Of a stretch of DNA of 64,000 nt, positions 43,640 through 51,924 are shown in pieces; position 1 is the stretch's first letter; every line of letters starts with the position of its first letter. The position numbers and the translations under genes were made by a program. The notes beneath the pieces were generated by a model. It did no database searches. It saw only the letters and a program-made list of their open reading frames with translations, and was not told the origin of the DNA. The stretch comes from Mesorhizobium sp. Its GTDB lineage: Bacteria > Pseudomonadota > Alphaproteobacteria > Rhizobiales > Rhizobiaceae. The DNA lies in assembly GCA_004020645.1 (NCBI GenBank), contig SAQL01000001.1:461176-525175 (forward strand). Direction: 5' to 3'.

Positions 43640-43754
43640 CGCGCCGCCCGGTATGAAATGTCGCGACATCGCCGACGCAATCGCGGCGCTCTGCAGCGGG
43701 GACGGTGCCTGGATCAACGGGCAGACGGTATTCGCAAACGGCGGGATCGTTTGA
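43640..43754 (+). pseudogene. C-terminal remnant of a short-chain dehydrogenase
   Basis: The segment CRDIADAIAALCSGDGAWIN, then GQTVFANGGIV and a stop is the typical SDR C-terminal end (D-I-A-x-x-I-x-x-L, W-I-N-G-Q, x-A-N-G-G). No SDR sequence precedes it. It is the tail of an SDR gene whose body was deleted, lying between the AraC gene and the intact SDR. Confidence 0.6.
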
Positions 43755-43788
43755 CCCCGATTGGCTGGAATAGATGGAGCACAGAACG

Positions 43789-44532
43789 ATGAAAATGACC
43801 GGAAACACGATCCTCATCACCGGCGGCGGATCCGGGATCGGGCGGGAACTGGCGCTGCGCTTCAATGCGCTTGGAAACACTGTGATCGTCGCGGGACGGC
43901 GCAAGGAGGCGCTCGAGCAGACGATCGCCGGGCGTGAAGGCATGCACGCCATGGTCGGCAATGTTGAAGATCCGGAAGCAATCGCAGCATTTGCCAAGCG
44001 CGTAGTCGCCGAGCACCCGGCGCTCAACGTGCTCATCAACAATGCCGGCATCATGCGCCGCGAGAATCTGACCAGGACCCGCGATCTGCGCGACGCGGAG
44101 GAGACGATCGTCACCAACTTGTTCGGGCCGATCCGCCTCACCAACGCGCTAATCGAGCATCTGGCGGCCCGGCAAAATGCCGTGATCGTCAACGTCTCGT
44201 CAGGCCTGGCCTTCGTGCCGCTGAGTGGCACGCCGACCTACAATGCCAGCAAGGCGGCGATCCATTCCTATACGGTGTCGTTGCGCGAGCAACTCAGGGG
44301 CAGGGTCGAAGTGATCGAGCTTGCGCCGCCCGCGGTTCGCACTGAACTCACGCCCGGCCAGTCGACGCGCGACGAGTATATGCCGCTCGATGCGTTCATT
44401 GACGAGGCGATGGCGTTGTTCAGCCGAGAGCCGACGCCCAAGGAGATACTGGTGGAGCGCGTGGGCTTCCTGCGCTGGGCGGAGCGGGACGGCCGGTTTG
44501 ATCAAGCGGTCGAGATGCTCAACGCTCACTGA
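43789..44532 (+). CDS. Short-chain dehydrogenase/reductase (DltE-like)
   Basis: A 247-residue NAD(P)-dependent oxidoreductase. The cofactor motif TGGGSGIGRELALRF, VLINNAGIM and the catalytic Ser-Tyr-Lys set (NVSSGLAFVPLSGTPTYNAS, then KAAIHSYTVSLREQL) are complete. The extended C-terminus with PPAVRTELTPGQ resembles DltE-like SDRs. The substrate is unknown. The start is the ATG at 43789, with GGAG 9 bases upstream. It is divergent from the AraC regulator that probably controls it. Confidence 0.9.
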   Translation: MKMTGNTILITGGGSGIGRELALRFNALGNTVIVAGRRKEALEQTIAGREGMHAMVGNVEDPEAIAAFAKRVVAEHPALNVLINNAGIMRRENLTRTRDLRDAEETIVTNLFGPIRLTNALIEHLAARQNAVIVNVSSGLAFVPLSGTPTYNASKAAIHSYTVSLREQLRGRVEVIELAPPAVRTELTPGQSTRDEYMPLDAFIDEAMALFSREPTPKEILVERVGFLRWAERDGRFDQAVEMLNAH

Positions 44533-44556
44533 GCGGCGCCGAAGCAGCCCAACTGT

Positions 44557-45261
44557 TCAATCGCGCAAGATCATGCGGTCGCCACGCACGTCGAAACCGG
44601 ACAGTGAGCCGATGAAATTCATGCCGAGCAGGCTCTGGCCGAGCATGCCGGGCGCGGCGATCATCACCGGCATGTCCCTGCGTATGATCCCGCCGATCGC
44701 CAATTCGTCGGTTCTCACGGCGGCGGCGCGCGCCATGCCGTTGGCGGTGGAAACCGGTATGGTGAAATTGAGGACGGCTGGATTGAACCCGGCCGCTTGC
44801 GCGTCCTGCGCGGTCAGCACGGTGCTCGTTGCGCCTGTATCGACCACGGCCCGGACCGGCGTGCCGTTGACCATGATGCGCGCTTCGAAATGGCCATTGC
44901 CGGCCTTGTCCAGGGTCACCGTGGCATGGCCGTCCTCAAGGCCCAATGCCAGCGGACTGCCGGGAACAAGGCCGGCCGTTACCCGGCTGGCGAAATCCTG
45001 CAATTCATAACGATACTGGTAGCCGGCGATCAGTGCGAGCACGATGACGGCCCAGGTGCCAAGATTGCGGGCCATCGCGCCCAAGGATCTGCCTGATCTG
45101 AGCAGGCTGGCGCCGATGAGCGCGACCAACGCGCCAAGCCAGATCAGCCGGCTGAAATCGTAATTCTCGACGCCGAATGTGCTGCCGGCGGAATCGTTGA
45201 GCATGAGCAGGGCCGAACCTACCCCGATCAGGATCATCAAAACCCAGAAAAACCGATTCAT
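44557..45261 (-). CDS. Membrane-anchored retropepsin-like aspartic protease (TIGR02281 type)
   Basis: A 234-residue protein with three N-terminal membrane segments (FFWVLMILIGVGSALLML, IWLGALVALIGASLL and TWAVIVLALIAGYQY). A single-lobe aspartic protease domain follows: FEARIMVNGTPVRAVVDTGA with the DTGAT active site, then AAVRTDELAIGGI and LGQSLLGMNFI. Such proteins would act as homodimers. The active domain probably faces the periplasm. The function in rhizobia is unknown. It is 7 bases downstream of the DUF1289 gene, on the same strand. Confidence 0.87.
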   Translation of the reverse strand: MNRFFWVLMILIGVGSALLMLNDSAGSTFGVENYDFSRLIWLGALVALIGASLLRSGRSLGAMARNLGTWAVIVLALIAGYQYRYELQDFASRVTAGLVPGSPLALGLEDGHATVTLDKAGNGHFEARIMVNGTPVRAVVDTGATSTVLTAQDAQAAGFNPAVLNFTIPVSTANGMARAAAVRTDELAIGGIIRRDMPVMIAAPGMLGQSLLGMNFIGSLSGFDVRGDRMILRD

Positions 45262-45268
45262 GTTTGGC

Positions 45269-45499
45269 TCACGAGAGAGCGTCGCGTTCGCGCGCGAGGC
45301 GGCGGCGGGTTTCCCGGCGCGGTCTGCGTTCAACCGTTTCCAGCCGGGCCGGCAGCTCGGCCATGACGCTGCGGCGGATTTCAGGGGTCATCTCGATCCA
45401 GGCGCCGATTTCCTCGCGCGTGCGGCCGCAACCGAAGCAGAAGCCGGTTTTCATATCGATCGAACAGACCAGGATGCATGGGGATTCGATGGCCGTCAT
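45269..45499 (-). CDS. DUF1289 protein
   Basis: A 76-residue protein with four cysteines in ESPCILVCSIDMKTGFCFGC, the DUF1289 signature (C-x3-C, then C-x2-C), which suggests a bound metal or iron-sulfur centre. The basic C-terminal tail ERRPRRETRRRLARER is typical. It is upstream of, and probably co-transcribed with, the aspartic protease gene. Function unknown. Confidence 0.88.
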   Translation of the reverse strand: MTAIESPCILVCSIDMKTGFCFGCGRTREEIGAWIEMTPEIRRSVMAELPARLETVERRPRRETRRRLARERDALS

Positions 45500-45681
45500 A
45501 ATATTCTCTCAGGGTTCCGTCAGGAATCCCTTGTCTCGCTTCCACATGGTGTAACGGCAAGGCCAATGCAAGCCCTCCGGAATGCGCCGCCGGCAACCGC
45601 TTTCGCGTCAATGCAGGCAGTTGTGCCGGCCGAGCAAGGCGGCTATGCCGCTCACCAACTCTGGAAACGATCACCAACGAC

Positions 45682-46677
45682 ATGACCAGCGCGCTGCCCT
45701 TCGACGATTTTCGCGATCTTCTGGCGACCCTGCCGCCGGCCGACACGGCGGCCGAAGCCCGCGTCCGTGCGCTGTTTGCCAAGGCCGACAAACCCACAGG
45801 TTCGCTCGGCCGCATCGAGGACATCGCCGCGTGGCTCGCTGCCTGGAGCGGCCGTGCGCCGCCGGCGGTGAACCGGCCCCTGGTGGCGATCTTCGCCGGC
45901 AATCACGGCGTCGCTCGCCACGGCATTTCGCCACGGCCTGTCGCTGCCACGGCGAACGCCGTCGAGCTTTGCGCGGCCGGGGGTGCGGCGGTCAACCAGA
46001 TTTGCATCGCCAATGATCTCGGGCTGAAAGTGTTCGATCTAGCGCTGCACATTCCGACCGCCGACATCACCGAGGACGCAGCACTTGACGAGCGCGGCTG
46101 CGCGGCCACCATGGCCTTCGGTATGGAGGCGATCGCCGGCGGCACCGATCTGCTTTGCCTTGGCGACCTCGGCGTCGGCAATTCCACCGTTGCAGCGATT
46201 TTGTTTGCCGCACTGTTTGGCGGCAAGGGCGCCGATTGGGTCGGATCCGGATCGGGCGCCGATGCATCCATGCGGGCGCGGAAGGCGGAAGTGGTCGATG
46301 CCGCGATTGCCTTCCACGGCACAAGTCTCAGGGATCCGCTGGAAGCGTTGCGCCGGGTTGGCGGCCGGGAATTCGCGGCGATCGCCGGCGCCATCCTCGC
46401 CGCCCGGATGCAGAAGATCCCCGTCCTGCTCGATGGATTGGTGGCGACAGCCGCCGCCGCGACGCTGCATGCCGCCAGCCCCGCCGCGCTCGACCATTGC
46501 CTGCTTGCCAGTCTGTCGCCAGACCCTGCGCATGCTCGGGCCGCCGAGCGACTCGGCTTGCGCCCGCTGCTCGATCTCGGCGTGAGCCACGGCGAGGGGG
46601 CAGGGGCGGCACTTGCCGCGGGCCTGGTCAAAGCCGCTGCGCTCACCAGCTCGGGCATGGCGGCGGCGGTTCGCTAA
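45682..46677 (+). CDS. cobT: Nicotinate-nucleotide:dimethylbenzimidazole phosphoribosyltransferase
   Basis: A 331-residue enzyme that makes alpha-ribazole phosphate for the lower ligand of cobalamin. Recognisable blocks are KPTGSLGRIEDIAAWLAAW, VAIFAGNHGVARHGISP, LGDLGVGNSTVAAILFAALF, GADASMRARKAEVVDAAI, GGREFAAIAGAILAARMQKI and LLDLGVSHGEGAGAALA, the last with the catalytic glutamate. The length is normal. I see no cobalamin riboswitch in the 180 bases upstream. A strong hairpin with a T tract follows the stop. Confidence 0.94.
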   Translation: MTSALPFDDFRDLLATLPPADTAAEARVRALFAKADKPTGSLGRIEDIAAWLAAWSGRAPPAVNRPLVAIFAGNHGVARHGISPRPVAATANAVELCAAGGAAVNQICIANDLGLKVFDLALHIPTADITEDAALDERGCAATMAFGMEAIAGGTDLLCLGDLGVGNSTVAAILFAALFGGKGADWVGSGSGADASMRARKAEVVDAAIAFHGTSLRDPLEALRRVGGREFAAIAGAILAARMQKIPVLLDGLVATAAAATLHAASPAALDHCLLASLSPDPAHARAAERLGLRPLLDLGVSHGEGAGAALAAGLVKAAALTSSGMAAAVR

Positions 46678-46726
46678 AGCGCGTCGCCTTTGACCGGCCT
46701 CATGCGACGCGCTTTAGGTTGTTTTT
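46674..46726 (+). terminator. Intrinsic terminator after cobT
   Basis: CTAAAGCGCGTCGC (46674-46687) pairs perfectly with GCGACGCGCTTTAG (46704-46717), then GTTGTTTTT. It overlaps the cobT stop codon. Confidence 0.75.
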
Positions 46727-46728
46727 AC

Positions 46729-46798
46729 GCATGTCGTTATCGCAAAACCGCCGCGCACCCTCGGGTCAGGCCCGTGGGCATGCTTTTGCGCGACATGC
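46729..46798. repeat. Rhizobial-type intergenic palindrome
   Basis: GCATGTCG ... CGCAAAACCG is matched at the far end by TTTTGCG ... CGACATGC, giving a long imperfect hairpin in the cobT-kinase gap. A similar layout (outer arm, CAAAACCG, TTTTG, outer arm) is seen at 62646-62694. It is probably a dispersed intergenic repeat. Confidence 0.5.
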
Positions 46799-46807
46799 AT
46801 TAAGCGT

Positions 46808-48328
46808 CTATCGCCGGCGCGCAGCAACGGCTTTGGTCGGCAGCGCCGGCAATTCCTCCATAACCCGGCTCAACGGGAAGATGGCGATTGCCTCGGTGCC
46901 TTCGCGCAGTTTGGAATGGAGTTCGAACTCGCCGCCATGCATGGCGAGCAGGCTCTGGACGATCGGCAGGCCAAGCCCGGTGCCTTGTTCGGCGCTCTTG
47001 ATGGCGATCGAGCCCTGGCCGAAGGCGGACAGCACGACCGGAATCTCGTCTTCCGGTATGCCAGGCCCGTTGTCCTTGACGGAGAGGTATTGGCCGCCGC
47101 CCGCCGTCCAGCCGACGCGCACGCGGATCTCGCCGCCAGTTCCGGTGAACTTGATGGCGTTAGACAAAAGATTAAGCGCGATCTGTCGCACCGCGCGTTC
47201 GTCGGCGAACAAGCGCGGCAAGGCGTTTTCGAAATCCTGGACGATCCGGATGTCCTTGTTGCGCGCCTTGAGCTCCATCATGTGACAGCAATCCTCGACG
47301 ACGGACAGCAGCATCATCGGCTCTTCGTTGAGCTGATAGCGGCCGGCTTCGATGCGCGACAGGTCGAGGATTTCGTTGATCAGGTCGAGCAGATGCTGGC
47401 CAGAGTCGTGGACGTCGCGAGCATAGTCGCGATAGGTCGGGTTGCTCATCGGGCCGAGCACCTCGTTCGCCATCACCTCGGAGAAACCGAGAATGGCGTT
47501 GAGCGGCGTCCGCAACTCGTGGCTCATCGAGGCCAAAAACCGCGACTTTGCCAGATTGGCGTCCTCCGCCCGCCGCCGCGCTTCGTCCGACATCGATTTC
47601 GCGGTGTCCAATTCGGCGATCAGCGCATCCTTTTCGGAGCGGAACGAGAGCAACATCAAGGACGAGCGATTGAGCTGGCGCGCCACATAGGCGAAGAAGG
47701 GCAGCGAGACGATCAGCAACCCGGCCATGATCAGTTCGACCGGCATCCACTGCCTGGCGCCGGCATAGGCATAGGCCGCGACAGGAACGGCGAAGGTCGC
47801 CAGCAACGCACCGCGCAGCGATGACGCCGAGATCGCGGTCGCCGCCATGGCCAGCAGCAGCACCACCGCCTTGATCAGCTGGAACTGGTCGACCTGGCAA
47901 GCATGGCAACTTAGCCAGGCGAACCAGGCCCAGCCCAGGCCGCAAAGGAAATGGCCTATCAGGAAATCACCGTGCGTTTGCAGCGGGTTGAGTTCGGCAG
48001 CTTCCGTTCGGTCGACGCGCCTCGCCATGAACACGACGATCGTGTAGCAGATGAGTGTAAAAAGGGCCCAGACGCCAATTCCCTTACCCACTCCAGCAAA
48101 CAGACCCGTCGCGGCGGCCGCCAGGACGAGAAGCGGAACGATGATCGCGCCGCCTAACATCGCACGGGCGTGGAGTTTCAAAAGCTCGCGGTCGAAATCA
48201 GGATTTCCGACCTGCTGCGAAAGACGATCGCGCGTCTTGCGCACCGCACGCGCCACATCGCTGTTGCGATGGGGTTTCCTGCGGTCCACAATAAACTTGT
48301 CCGCTGTGGTCGAGCGTTGCAAGGGCAT
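46808..48328 (-). CDS. Membrane sensor histidine kinase
   Basis: A 506-residue kinase. Five or six transmembrane segments lie between residues 55 and 215. A coiled-coil-like linker (SEKDALIAELDTAKSMSDEA) and then the dimerisation-phosphorylation domain SRFLASMSHELRTPLNAILG with the phospho-accepting histidine follow. The ATP-binding domain has an N box (QIALNLLSNAIKFT), a G1 box (LSVKDNGPGIPEDEI) and a G2 box (GTGLGLPIVQSLLAMHGG). It resembles the DivJ/PleC/PdhS-like kinases of Rhizobiales in its HisKA region, but no PAS domain is seen. No partner regulator is adjacent. Signal unknown. Confidence 0.9.
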   Translation of the reverse strand: MPLQRSTTADKFIVDRRKPHRNSDVARAVRKTRDRLSQQVGNPDFDRELLKLHARAMLGGAIIVPLLVLAAAATGLFAGVGKGIGVWALFTLICYTIVVFMARRVDRTEAAELNPLQTHGDFLIGHFLCGLGWAWFAWLSCHACQVDQFQLIKAVVLLLAMAATAISASSLRGALLATFAVPVAAYAYAGARQWMPVELIMAGLLIVSLPFFAYVARQLNRSSLMLLSFRSEKDALIAELDTAKSMSDEARRRAEDANLAKSRFLASMSHELRTPLNAILGFSEVMANEVLGPMSNPTYRDYARDVHDSGQHLLDLINEILDLSRIEAGRYQLNEEPMMLLSVVEDCCHMMELKARNKDIRIVQDFENALPRLFADERAVRQIALNLLSNAIKFTGTGGEIRVRVGWTAGGGQYLSVKDNGPGIPEDEIPVVLSAFGQGSIAIKSAEQGTGLGLPIVQSLLAMHGGEFELHSKLREGTEAIAIFPLSRVMEELPALPTKAVAARRR

Positions 48329-48403
48329 GGAGACTTCAATTTATGCGGGCAGCGGTTTCAAATTGTTAAGCTACGTTCGAATGATTAACCAACGGTTTGC
48401 CAT

Positions 48404-49027
48404 ATGAGCCATTCGTGGTCGCGGCGGCCGCGACAGCGATACATGCCGCCGCGGCCGCGAAGCATTTGGCGCCGGCTGGTGGACTACGCACTGACAGCCG
48501 TCGTCCTCGGTCTGCTGATCCTTCTGGCGGCGCGCCTTGACCGGATCGAGACGCGCAAGACGGAGGGTGCCGCCGTCGTCAATGACGGCGATACGATCAC
48601 GCTCGGTATCGAGCGCATCCGTATGCGCGGTATTGACGCGCCCGAATATTCGCAGGTCTGCCGCAAGGACGGCGCCGGCTATCCCTGCGGCAAGCTGGCG
48701 CGGCAGTCGCTGGTGCGTCTGATATCAGGCAAACCCGTCTCCTGCACCGGCTGGCAGCGCGATCGCTACGGCCGGCTGCTTGGCGACTGCAACGCCGGCG
48801 GCAAGGATCTCAACCGCGCCAAGGTCGAAGCCGGCTGGGCAGTTGCCTATGGCGATTTCGAAACCGAAGAAGCCGCTGCCCGCTCCGGCAAGGCCGGCAT
48901 CTGGGCCGGCACTTTCGACGAGCCGCACGATTGGCGCCAGAGCCACGATCACGAAGTGGCCGAAAGGAAGCACGGCACTTTGGCTTCGATCGGCGATGCC
49001 TTGCGAGAAATTTTTCGCTTCCGGTGA
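48404..49027 (+). CDS. Thermonuclease-family (SNase-like) protein, membrane-anchored
   Basis: A 207-residue protein with a basic N-terminus, one membrane anchor (LTAVVLGLLILLAARL) and an SNase domain: AAVVNDGDTITLGIERIRMR, GIDAPEYSQVCRKDG, CTGWQRDRYGRLLGDC and LNRAKVEAGWAVAYGDFETE. The catalytic-type residues (Asp after NDGD, Arg in RMRGID, Glu in APEY, Arg in RDRYGR) are present. It is probably an exported or periplasmic nuclease. It is divergent from the histidine kinase. Confidence 0.87.
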   Translation: MSHSWSRRPRQRYMPPRPRSIWRRLVDYALTAVVLGLLILLAARLDRIETRKTEGAAVVNDGDTITLGIERIRMRGIDAPEYSQVCRKDGAGYPCGKLARQSLVRLISGKPVSCTGWQRDRYGRLLGDCNAGGKDLNRAKVEAGWAVAYGDFETEEAAARSGKAGIWAGTFDEPHDWRQSHDHEVAERKHGTLASIGDALREIFRFR

Positions 49028-49174
49028 TGGTCAACCCTATAGTTGTTGCAACAGACCTGTACAGAGCGACGTGCGTCCATTCGGACGCACAAGGCATGCG
49101 CTGGGATTCTTGATTCGCATCGTGCTTTCCGGAATTGATTCCGGTTTTCGGGCCGATCCGATAGGAGGAATGGA

Positions 49175-49786
49175 ATGAAACTCTTCGACGGCGGCCGGGC
49201 GCCCAATCCGCGGCGGGTTCGCGTCTTCCTTGCCGAAAAGGGGCTTGAGGTTCCTCTGGTGCCCGTCGACATGGGCGCGCTGGAGCACAGAAGGCAGCCG
49301 GTCAGTTCGCGCAACCCGCTGCAGCGCCTGCCGGTGCTCGAACTCGACGACGGCACCGTCATCACCGAATCCGTCGCCATCTGCCGCTATTTTGAGGAAC
49401 TGAATCCGGAACCGGCTTTGTTCGGCCGCGGCGCGCTCGGCAAAGCGCTGGTCGAGATGTGGCAAAGACGCATGGAGCTCAACTTGCTCAGTTGCGTCAC
49501 TGCCGCGTTCCGGCACATCCATCCGGCGATGAAGGAATGGGAGATCCCACAAATCCCCGAATGGGGCGAGGCCAACAAGCCGAAAGCCGTCGGATTCCTG
49601 AAACTCCTCGACGGCGAGTTGGCGAACCGGGAATTCGTCGCCGGCGACGCTTATTCGATCGCCGACATCACCGGGCTGATTGCCATCGACTTCATGAAGC
49701 CGGCGCGTATCAAGGTGCCGGAAGACTGTGCCAACGTGCTGCGCTGGCATCAGGCGATCTCCAGCCGGCCGAGCGCTGCCGCCTGA
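49175..49786 (+). CDS. Glutathione S-transferase family protein
   Basis: A 203-residue protein. The thioredoxin-like N-terminal domain (MKLFDGGRAPNPRRVRVFLA, NPLQRLPVLELDDGTVITES) binds glutathione, and VAICRYFEEL begins the helical domain (FVAGDAYSIADITGLIAIDF). The substrate is unknown. The stop is 17 bases before the start of the uracil-DNA glycosylase-like gene, so the two are probably one operon. Confidence 0.9.
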   Translation: MKLFDGGRAPNPRRVRVFLAEKGLEVPLVPVDMGALEHRRQPVSSRNPLQRLPVLELDDGTVITESVAICRYFEELNPEPALFGRGALGKALVEMWQRRMELNLLSCVTAAFRHIHPAMKEWEIPQIPEWGEANKPKAVGFLKLLDGELANREFVAGDAYSIADITGLIAIDFMKPARIKVPEDCANVLRWHQAISSRPSAAA

Positions 49787-49802
49787 GAATGAGGTCCAGA
49801 GA

Positions 49803-50420
49803 ATGAGCGAAGACCTGGAAAACTTCGCGGCGAGGGTACGCGCCTGCCGTATCTGCGTCGAAAACCCGGTCGGCCGCCGGTTGCCGCACGAGCCGCGCCC
49901 GGTGCTCAGGCCGTCGTCGAGCGCCCGCATCCTGATTGCCAGCCAGGCACCGGGCACCAAGGTGCATATGTCAGGCATGCCGTTCACCGACGCTTCCGGC
50001 GATCGGTTGCGGAACTGGCTGGGCGTCAGCAGCGAAGAATTCTACGACACGACTAAATTCGCCATCGTGCCGATGGGCTTTTGTTTTCCCGGCCAGGATG
50101 CCAAGGGAGGCGACCTGCCGCCGCGCCGCGAATGTGCAACGGCCTGGCGTGCGCCGCTGATGGCGCTGATGCCGCATATCGACCTGGTGCTGACGATCGG
50201 CAGCTATGCACAATCCTGGCACATGGGCGCCGCGCGCCGGCCCTCGCTGACGGAGACCGTGAAGGATTGGCGCACCATCTGGGATGCGCCCAGCAACCCG
50301 AAAGTGCTGCCGCTACCGCATCCGTCGTGGCGCAACACTGGCTGGCTGAAGCGCAATCCGTGGTTTGAAATGGATTTGCTGCCGTTTCTGAGATCGGAAA
50401 TCCGCTATCGCCTCGGCTGA
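49803..50420 (+). CDS. Uracil-DNA glycosylase family protein
   Basis: A 205-residue protein of the UDG superfamily without the four-cysteine iron-sulfur cluster of family 4: ARILIASQAPGTKVHMSGMP, then FTDASGDRLRNWLGV (family-like motif 1), IDLVLTIGSYAQSWHMG and VLPLPHPSWRN (motif 2, H-P-S). It may remove uracil from DNA or be a non-catalytic relative. The start chosen is MSEDLENFAARV at 49803. Confidence 0.87.
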   Translation: MSEDLENFAARVRACRICVENPVGRRLPHEPRPVLRPSSSARILIASQAPGTKVHMSGMPFTDASGDRLRNWLGVSSEEFYDTTKFAIVPMGFCFPGQDAKGGDLPPRRECATAWRAPLMALMPHIDLVLTIGSYAQSWHMGAARRPSLTETVKDWRTIWDAPSNPKVLPLPHPSWRNTGWLKRNPWFEMDLLPFLRSEIRYRLG

Positions 50421-50539
50421 AGCGTAAGCAAGAAATCACTTGCTTTTGCGCCATCTGACAGAATTTCTTTCTTGTGAATGGCCTAAATAAGAAGGACTAT
50501 GGCCAATCTATTCCTAGTCTATCCCCGTGGGAGCACCCA

Positions 50540-51031
50540 ATGGACCGTCTTGACAGAAAAATCCTCCGCCTCTTGCAGGAGGACGCGACGCTCGCGGTCG
50601 CCGATGTCGCCAAAAAAGTCGGACTGTCGACCACGCCCTGCTGGCGGCGCATCCAGAAGCTTGAGGAGGAGGGCGTGATCAAGCGGCGCGTCGCCATCCT
50701 CGATCATGAAAAGGTCAATGTGCGCGTCACTGTATTCGTGTCGATCCGCACGAATTCGCATAGCCATGAGTGGCTGCGGCGCTTTTCGGAGGTCATCCAG
50801 GAATTTCCGGAAGTGGTCGAGTTCTATCGCATGAGCGGCGACGTCGACTATCTCTTGCGCGTGGTAGTGCCCGACATCGCTGCTTACGACGCCTTCTACA
50901 AGCGGCTGATCGCCAAGATCGAGATCCGCGACGTCTCGTCGTCGTTTGCCATGGAGCAGATCAAGTACACCACCGAAATGCCACTGGACTACATGGTTCT
51001 GGACAAGGAATCGGGCGCCAACGCTGCCTGA
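50540..51031 (+). CDS. Lrp/AsnC-family transcriptional regulator
   Basis: A 163-residue regulator. The N-terminal winged HTH reads MDRLDRKILRLLQEDATLAV, ADVAKKVGLSTTPCWRRIQK and LEEEGVIKRRVAILD. The C-terminal RAM ligand-binding domain reads VEFYRMSGDVDYLLRVVVPD and YDAFYKRLIAKIEIRDVSSS. The start is the ATG at 50540 (the frame extends upstream without coding character). The target is unknown; it probably senses an amino acid. Confidence 0.92.
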   Translation: MDRLDRKILRLLQEDATLAVADVAKKVGLSTTPCWRRIQKLEEEGVIKRRVAILDHEKVNVRVTVFVSIRTNSHSHEWLRRFSEVIQEFPEVVEFYRMSGDVDYLLRVVVPDIAAYDAFYKRLIAKIEIRDVSSSFAMEQIKYTTEMPLDYMVLDKESGANAA

Positions 51032-51041
51032 GGATTTTTGC

Positions 51042-51617
51042 TTAATTCTTCTTTTTGTTGAGGAAGCTCCAAGGCGAGTTTGCCGGTTGGGTGATGGTGT
51101 CCGGCACCACATCGACATCCACCACTTCCGCCTTGCGCACCGCGTAGCCCGATTGGATGACGCTGGCGCCGTCGAGGATGAAGAGCTGACTCTTCTCCAT
51201 GCCCGGCTTCAATGCGCCGGTCACGGAGACCGGCTGGTAGGCCTCCGACATCCTGTAGGGGTGCGCGGGCGTGACGAGGACGATCTGATTTGGCGGCGGC
51301 GTCGGCATGTGGCTGCATGCACCCGTCCAAGGTACCAGCAGGAACTGGTAAACGAGATCGCCCTCGCGATCGACCGGCAGCGCATACCCCGCCAGTTGGA
51401 CGGCCTTGTCCTGCAGATTGAGAGACAGCGTCTCGCCACGATCAGGTATTTTTGCCGCGATCATCGGCAATCCGACACTTTCGGCGGCGGGCTGGGTCGG
51501 CGGGCGCAGGTCCTTCCAGAATATGCGCGCGGTTTCGGCGGAAGCGGTGGCAATGGATAGGCCCAGTGCCACAGCTAAGGCCGAGACTGATTTGAGACGA
51601 TTATTCGTTGGCTTCAT
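51042..51617 (-). CDS. DUF3299 exported protein
   Basis: A 191-residue protein with a signal peptide (residues 1-27, VSALAVALGLSIATASA). The conserved DUF3299 blocks are RIFWKDLRPP, LQDKAVQLAGYALPVDREGD, YQFLLVPWTGACSHMPTPPP and NQIVLVTP. It is probably periplasmic; relatives sit near lipoprotein or transporter genes, and the function is unknown. It is convergent with the Lrp/AsnC gene. Confidence 0.85.
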   Translation of the reverse strand: MKPTNNRLKSVSALAVALGLSIATASAETARIFWKDLRPPTQPAAESVGLPMIAAKIPDRGETLSLNLQDKAVQLAGYALPVDREGDLVYQFLLVPWTGACSHMPTPPPNQIVLVTPAHPYRMSEAYQPVSVTGALKPGMEKSQLFILDGASVIQSGYAVRKAEVVDVDVVPDTITQPANSPWSFLNKKKN

Positions 51618-51924
51618 TTGTCGCCAGTCCGTGGCTGGATCGGGTAAACCCGTCGTGATCTCTGAACTACCGGTAGCGGAGTGATCCACTTGTTATCGCA
51701 GAATACAACATCGAGTGCCATGACCGTGGGGCCAAACCGTCGCTGAGGTTTCCAGCCACACTGAAGGGCAGAGCGGCGCCGGCGCGGGGAGCTCGATCCG
51801 AAGAAATGCGAGGAAATCGCCGAAAGCGTCTTGCCCGGTCGCTTCAGCGGCGCAGAATAACTCGACCAAGCGACGCCATAAGACAGACGCTACTTCGAAT
51901 ATCGCCAGAGCCGGGAGAATTTCA
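51618..51924. other. 307-base divergent intergenic region
   Basis: It separates the DUF3299 gene from the large unknown gene at 51925. I see no gene or clear motif here; it presumably holds both promoters. Confidence 0.4.

Noticed and set aside
45500..45681. A possible cobalamin riboswitch before cobT
   Set aside because: I could not find the conserved B12-box bases or a matching fold in this stretch.
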